From JBKPDV01 sp046728075 (GTDB lineage Bacteria; Acidobacteriota; Thermoanaerobaculia; UBA5066; Gp7-AA6), in assembly GCA_046728075.1 (NCBI GenBank), contig JBKPDV010000263.1, forward strand, positions 1-7,763: a DNA stretch of 7,763 nucleotides, in the 5' to 3' direction. Below the pieces are notes generated by a model. That model did no database searches. It saw only the letters and a list, made by a program, of their open reading frames with translations, and was not told the origin of the DNA. This document shows positions 5,041 to 7,763 of the stretch, piece by piece. How positions within the stretch are numbered: position 1 is the stretch's first letter; each line of letters begins with the position of its first letter. Made by a program: the position numbers and the translations under genes.

Positions 5041-6476
5041 TTTTCCTCGCCTCCCGCCTTCCGCCTTCCGCCTTCCGCGGCTTGCCGGGCCAGCTGCGCG
5101 AAATGCTGTCCGCGCTCCTCGAAGTTTCGATACTGATCGAAGGAGGCGCAGGCTGGTGAGAGAAGGACCGTGTCTCCGGGTCTCGCCAGCTCGGCAGCCC
5201 GCGCGACCGCGCGCTTCATGTCGCCGGCGCGCTCGATCTCGACCTCGGCGCCGAGAGCCGACTCGATGGCGGGCGCGGCCTCGCCGATCGTGAAGACCCG
5301 CCGGGCGACGCGCGCAAGGAGAGGAGCCAGCGCGGCAAAGTCTCCGTGCTTGTCTCGGCCGCCGAGGATCAGCAGAACGCTTGCATCCGGATAGCTCTCG
5401 AGCGACTTGCGGGTCGCGTCGACGTTGGTGCCCTTGGAATCGTCCACCCACTGGACTCCTCCCTGGCTCGCGACAACCTGGGTGCGGTGCGGAAGGCCCG
5501 GGAAGGTCGCGAGCGCCCGCTCGACGGCCTCGCCGGGCGTGTCGAGCAGGTCGGCGGCCGCTACCGCCGCGAGCGCGTTCTCCACGTTGTGCGCGCCGGA
5601 AAGGGCCAGGCGGCGTTGCTCGATCACTCCACGATCGCTTCCGAGGATCGCGGAGCGGAGCCAGCCGTCCCGCGACCACGTTCCGGACCGCTCGAGGCCG
5701 GCGCGAGAAAAGGGGACGCGGCGGGAGCGCGGCGCAAAAGAGGCGGAGACCGGGTCGTCGGCGTTGACGACGGCGGCGTCTTCCTCGGACTGGTTTTCGA
5801 AGACTCTCTCCTTCGCCCGCGCGTAATCCTCGAAGGTCGCATAGCGATCGAGATGGTCCGGCGTGACGTTCGTCAGAACCGCGACGTGAGGCCGGAAGCG
5901 TTCGATCGTCTCGAGCTGGAAGGAGGAGACCTCGCAGACGAAGTCGCGAGGCGAGGAATCCTTGAGGAAAGAGGACAGCGGCACGCCGATGTTGCCAGCG
6001 AGCGCCACCGGCCGCCCCGCGTGGCGCAGCATCTCGGCGATCCAGGCCGTCGTCGTCGACTTTCCGTTGGTGCCGGTCACGGCGATCCAGCGGTTTTTCC
6101 CGGGCGACTGCGCCTCGGCGATCCGCCAGGCCAGCTCGATCTCTCCGAGGACCTCGATCCCGCGGGCTCGCGCCTCCCCGACCGTCGGGGCGGTCGTGGG
6201 GACTCCGGGCGAGAGGGCGAGACACGCGGCGCCTTCCAGAAAACCCGCCGGCGGTCCGTCGAAGAAGAGACGGGCGCCCCGCCGCCTCCAGGCTGTCTCC
6301 TCCGGAAACGCGGAGGCCGGCTTCATATCCCCGACGCGGACTTCGACGCCGCGAGCGAGCAAGGCGTCGGCCAGCGCCTGTCCGCTGCGAGCAAACCCCA
6401 GGATCGCCACGCTCCTGGGAAGGCCTCCTTCCCCCGCCGTTCGCCCTTCGCCCTTCGCCGTTCGCCCGGTGTTCAT
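5037..6476 (-). CDS. murD: UDP-N-acetylmuramoyl-L-alanine--D-glutamate ligase MurD
   Basis: MurD is the cytoplasmic ATP-dependent ligase that adds D-glutamate to UDP-MurNAc-L-Ala. From the ATG at 6476 it has 479 residues against about 440-460 in most members. Motifs: N-terminal Rossmann SVAILGFARSGQALA (22-36), P-loop GTNGKSTTT (135-143), CEVSSFQLE (181-189), TNVTPDHLDRY (202-212), YARAKERVFE with Lys222 at the place of the carbamylated lysine (218-227), GAHNVENALAA (294-304), VDDSKGTNVDAT (344-355) and LLSPACASFDQYRNFEERG (438-456). The ATG overlaps the mraY stop as ATGA. Residues 4-17 and 466-479 are low-complexity tails encoded by heptamer arrays and absent from E. coli MurD. A GTG at 6410, with a full AAGGAGG 13 bases upstream, is an alternative start that would put the N-terminal array outside the protein. 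Confidence 0.97.
   Translation of the reverse strand: MNTGRTAKGEGRTAGEGGLPRSVAILGFARSGQALADALLARGVEVRVGDMKPASAFPEETAWRRRGARLFFDGPPAGFLEGAACLALSPGVPTTAPTVGEARARGIEVLGEIELAWRIAEAQSPGKNRWIAVTGTNGKSTTTAWIAEMLRHAGRPVALAGNIGVPLSSFLKDSSPRDFVCEVSSFQLETIERFRPHVAVLTNVTPDHLDRYATFEDYARAKERVFENQSEEDAAVVNADDPVSASFAPRSRRVPFSRAGLERSGTWSRDGWLRSAILGSDRGVIEQRRLALSGAHNVENALAAVAAADLLDTPGEAVERALATFPGLPHRTQVVASQGGVQWVDDSKGTNVDATRKSLESYPDASVLLILGGRDKHGDFAALAPLLARVARRVFTIGEAAPAIESALGAEVEIERAGDMKRAVARAAELARPGDTVLLSPACASFDQYRNFEERGQHFAQLARQAAEGGRRKAGGEEK
5049..5076. repeat. GCCTTCC heptamer array inside the 3' end of murD (right arm)
   Basis: One GCCTCCC unit followed by three perfect GCCTTCC units, exactly 28 bases. 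Read on the minus strand it encodes the tail AAEGGRRKAGG of MurD, beyond the usual end of that family. It is the inverted partner of the GAGGCGG array at 4982-5002. Confidence 0.92.
6408..6430 (-). promoter_or_regulatory. Alternative start signal within murD: AAGGAGG plus GTG
   Basis: AAGGAGG (6430-6424) is the strongest Shine-Dalgarno-like sequence at any start in the window. An in-frame GTG follows after 13 bases (6410-6408), just before the Rossmann core (AILGFARSG). The spacing is long, and the first strand would be trimmed. It may be the ancestral or a second murD start. Confidence 0.3.
6440..6467. repeat. TTCGCCC heptamer array inside the 5' end of murD
   Basis: Four tandem heptamers TTCGCCC, TTCGCCC, TTCGCCG, TTCGCCC, 28 bases, preceded by a decayed unit CCCGCCG. 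On the minus strand they encode the GRTAKGEGRTAGEGG tail before the MurD Rossmann fold. The array begins six bases downstream of the murD ATG. No inverted partner was seen. Confidence 0.9.
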
Positions 6477-7558
6477 CGCAGCTTCAGGGTCGAGAGACCC
6501 AGCACGGCAAAGAGGATCGCGATGATCCAGAACCGGATGATGACGCGCGATTCCGCCCAGCCGGCGAGCTCGAAGTGATGGTGCAGGGGAGCCATCCGGA
6601 AAACCCGGCGTCCGGTCGTCTGAAAGGAGATCACCTGGACGATGACCGAGCATGCTTCCATCACGAAGAGGCCTCCGACGATCGCCAGAAGCATTTCGTG
6701 CTTCGTCATGGCCGCGATCGCCGCGATCCCGCCGCCGAGCGGCAGCGACCCGACGTCACCCATGAAGATGTCCGCGGGGTGACAATTGAACCAGAGAAAG
6801 CCGAGCGAGGCTCCCACGAGGGCTCCGCAAAAGACGGCGAGCTCTCCTGCGCCCGCGACGAATGGAATCTGGAGATAGCGCGCGGTGACCGCGTTGCCCG
6901 TCACGTAGCTGAGAATCGCGTAGGTCCCGGCGGCGATTCCCACCCCCCCGATCGCGAGGCCATCCAATCCGTCCGTCAGGTTGACCGCGTTGGAGGAGCC
7001 CACGACGACCAAAGCCACGAAGGGAATGTAGAGAACCCCCAGATCGAGGAAGGCCCGCTTCAGGAAGGGAAAGGTCACGACGGTCGAGATCGCTCCGCGC
7101 CCGGCCCACTGCCCGATCGCCCAGGCGATCAGGAACGCCACGATGAACTGCGGGACGAGCTTGCCCTTGCCGGTCAGCCCGAGACTCCTCCGGCGCATGA
7201 ACTTGACGAAGTCATCGACGAAGCCCACCACGCCGAGAGCAAGCAGCGTCGCCAGGCCGATCCAGACGAAGCGGTTGGACAAGTCCATCCAGAGAAGGGT
7301 CGCGACGAAGACGGCCAGCAGGATCAGGAGACCGCCCATTGTCGGGGTCCCGGCCTTGGAGAGGTGCGACTTGGGCCCTTCCTGTCGGATGGACTGCCCG
7401 ATCTGGCGGCGCTTGAGCAGCCGGATCATCGGAGGGCCGAGAACCAACGCCAGCAGCAGCGCGGTCACCGCCGCCATGGCCGTGCGAAAAGTGATGTAGC
7501 GGAAGACGTTGAAAAGGGGGAAACGGCGGGCCAGCGGGAAGAGAAGGTAGTAGAGCAT
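6473..7558 (-). CDS. mraY: Phospho-N-acetylmuramoyl-pentapeptide transferase MraY
   Basis: MraY is the polytopic inner-membrane enzyme that transfers phospho-MurNAc-pentapeptide from UDP to undecaprenyl phosphate, forming lipid I. From the ATG at 7558 it has 361 residues, against 360 in E. coli. Motifs: FNVFRYITFRTAMA (16-29), GPKSHLSKAGTPTMGG (61-76), GFVDDFVK with Asp115 and Asp116 (112-119), GSSNAVNLTDGLDGLA (187-202), FLWFNCHPADIFMGDVGS with Asp267 (254-271) and RMAPLHHHFE (321-330). The three aspartates and the histidine cluster are the established active-site residues. The frame is open to a GTG at 7612, but the added 18 residues do not match the family, whose members begin near MLYYLL. 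No clear ribosome binding site precedes the ATG. The stop overlaps the murD ATG. murF, expected upstream, is not in the window. Confidence 0.97.
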   Translation of the reverse strand: MLYYLLFPLARRFPLFNVFRYITFRTAMAAVTALLLALVLGPPMIRLLKRRQIGQSIRQEGPKSHLSKAGTPTMGGLLILLAVFVATLLWMDLSNRFVWIGLATLLALGVVGFVDDFVKFMRRRSLGLTGKGKLVPQFIVAFLIAWAIGQWAGRGAISTVVTFPFLKRAFLDLGVLYIPFVALVVVGSSNAVNLTDGLDGLAIGGVGIAAGTYAILSYVTGNAVTARYLQIPFVAGAGELAVFCGALVGASLGFLWFNCHPADIFMGDVGSLPLGGGIAAIAAMTKHEMLLAIVGGLFVMEACSVIVQVISFQTTGRRVFRMAPLHHHFELAGWAESRVIIRFWIIAILFAVLGLSTLKLR

Positions 7559-7651
7559 GGGACTAGGCTGCCCGGTCCGTGAGGCGTAGAGCTCGAGGCG
7601 TGTGGCGAACACGTGCTGACCTATGGCGAATTTGTGGCGGCCCAGAAGAAT

Positions 7652-7718
7652 GAGTGGGAGAGGGGGTGAGGGGGCGAGGGGGAGACGTGCTTTCTCCCCC
7701 TCCCCCCCTCTCCCACTC
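7652..7718. repeat. Inverted G-run/C-run arrays (8-base NGAGGGGG units) upstream of mraY
   Basis: Three tandem octamers (AGAGGGGG, TGAGGGGG, CGAGGGGG; 7659-7682) face a C-rich array. The outer arms 7652-7666 and 7704-7718 pair perfectly over 15 bases. The inner arms 7676-7684 and 7694-7702 pair perfectly over 9 bases around a 9-base loop (ACGTGCTTT). The left side carries nine extra bases as a bulge, equal to about one repeat unit. Confidence 0.85.
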
Positions 7719-7763
7719 CCCCTCTCCGCTCCTCACGTCTTTTCCCCCTCTCCCCCTCCGCTC
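7718..7763. repeat. CCCCCTCTCC direct repeats at the right window edge
   Basis: The decamer CCCCCTCTCC occurs at 7718-7727 and at 7744-7753, each followed by a CCGCTC-like tail (CGCTC at 7727-7731 and 7759-7763). Between them lies CTCACGTCT (7732-7740), the reverse complement of the ftsQ/ftsA array word. The array probably continues beyond the window. Confidence 0.65.

Larger units (their letters stand above)
7559..7763. other. Gene-free leader upstream of mraY, dominated by C/G-rich arrays
   Basis: No coding frame with family resemblance is seen in these 205 bases, and no end of a murF gene. The part next to mraY (7559-7650) is ordinary sequence, with TGTGGCGAA and TATGGCGAA repeated 21 bases apart. 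From 7652 onward it is almost entirely G-run or C-run repeats. I cannot identify a convincing -35/-10 pair. Confidence 0.6.

Noticed and set aside
3775..5076. Spacer hairpins as intrinsic terminators
   Set aside because: No T-run follows either stem in the direction of transcription, and termination here would cut off essential downstream genes of the same cluster.
4954..6225. Long minus-strand frame of 423 codons overlapping murD
   Set aside because: It is an alternate frame of murD, extremely arginine-rich, with no family motif. Only its last 28 codons are kept, as a possible bridge ORF.
5346..7582. Long plus-strand frames opposite murD and mraY (410 and 335 codons)
   Set aside because: Antisense to genes with full sets of catalytic motifs; composition is skewed and no homology is recognisable.
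7559..7612. GTG at 7612 as the mraY start
   Set aside because: The extra 18 residues are not hydrophobic and do not match the family; the ATG at 7558 gives the usual 361 residues.
7559..7650. Sigma-70-type promoter for mraY
   Set aside because: No convincing -35 and -10 pair with proper spacing was found on the minus strand.
484..7763. Arrays as CRISPR
   Set aside because: Units are 7-8 bases in direct contact with no spacers, and no cas gene is present.
7613..7763. End of murF at the right edge
   Set aside because: No minus-strand frame there shows MurF C-terminal motifs; the sequence is repeats.

Overview
The window is a high-GC stretch of a bacterial division and cell wall (dcw) cluster. 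Everything recognisable is on the minus strand, so it is transcribed right to left. In transcription order it holds mraY, murD, ftsW, murG, murC, ftsQ and the first third of ftsA, which runs off the left edge. This is the canonical Gram-negative order, but no ddl (or murB) gene lies between murC and ftsQ. Base composition, frequent GTG/TTG starts and the protein sequences suggest a deep-branching Gram-negative such as Acidobacteriota. That placement is low confidence because no phylogenetic marker was tested.

The genes cover consecutive steps. MurC and MurD add L-Ala and D-Glu to UDP-MurNAc in the cytoplasm. MraY moves the UDP-MurNAc-pentapeptide to undecaprenyl phosphate (lipid I), MurG adds GlcNAc (lipid II), and FtsW polymerises lipid II at the septum. 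FtsQ and FtsA belong to the division machine, FtsA tethering FtsZ to the membrane. Four junctions are at least translationally adjacent: mraY/murD overlap by ATGA, murG/murC by TTGA and murC/ftsQ by 8 bases, while the other three gene pairs are separated by 54 to 90 bases.

The unexpected part is between the genes. Every spacer, plus the mraY/murD overlap and the region upstream of mraY, carries short tandem arrays with a 7-base (once 8-base) period. The unit differs at each site: GTGAGAC (ftsQ/ftsA), AGCTNTC (ftsW/murG), GAGGCGG and GCCTTCC (murD/ftsW), TTCGCCC (mraY/murD), NGAGGGGG (upstream of mraY). At three sites the arrays form facing inverted arms around a short core, so they can fold as hairpins. 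Two junctions with tight overlaps (murG/murC, murC/ftsQ) lack arrays. The MurD reading frame has run into arrays at both ends, giving it low-complexity N- and C-terminal tails.

A second pattern sits on top of this. At all four array-bearing gene junctions the upstream stop codon overlaps an ATG (ATGA or TGATG) that opens a frame through the array to the next gene's start. At mraY/murD that frame is fused to murD; at the other three it is a 20-28 codon bridge ORF that ends inside or 13 bases before the next start. This may be a translational relay across the repeats, or the relic of arrays inserted into former ATGA overlaps; the sequence alone cannot decide. The leftover 205 bases upstream of mraY contain no gene, only C/G-rich arrays with hairpin and G-quadruplex potential.
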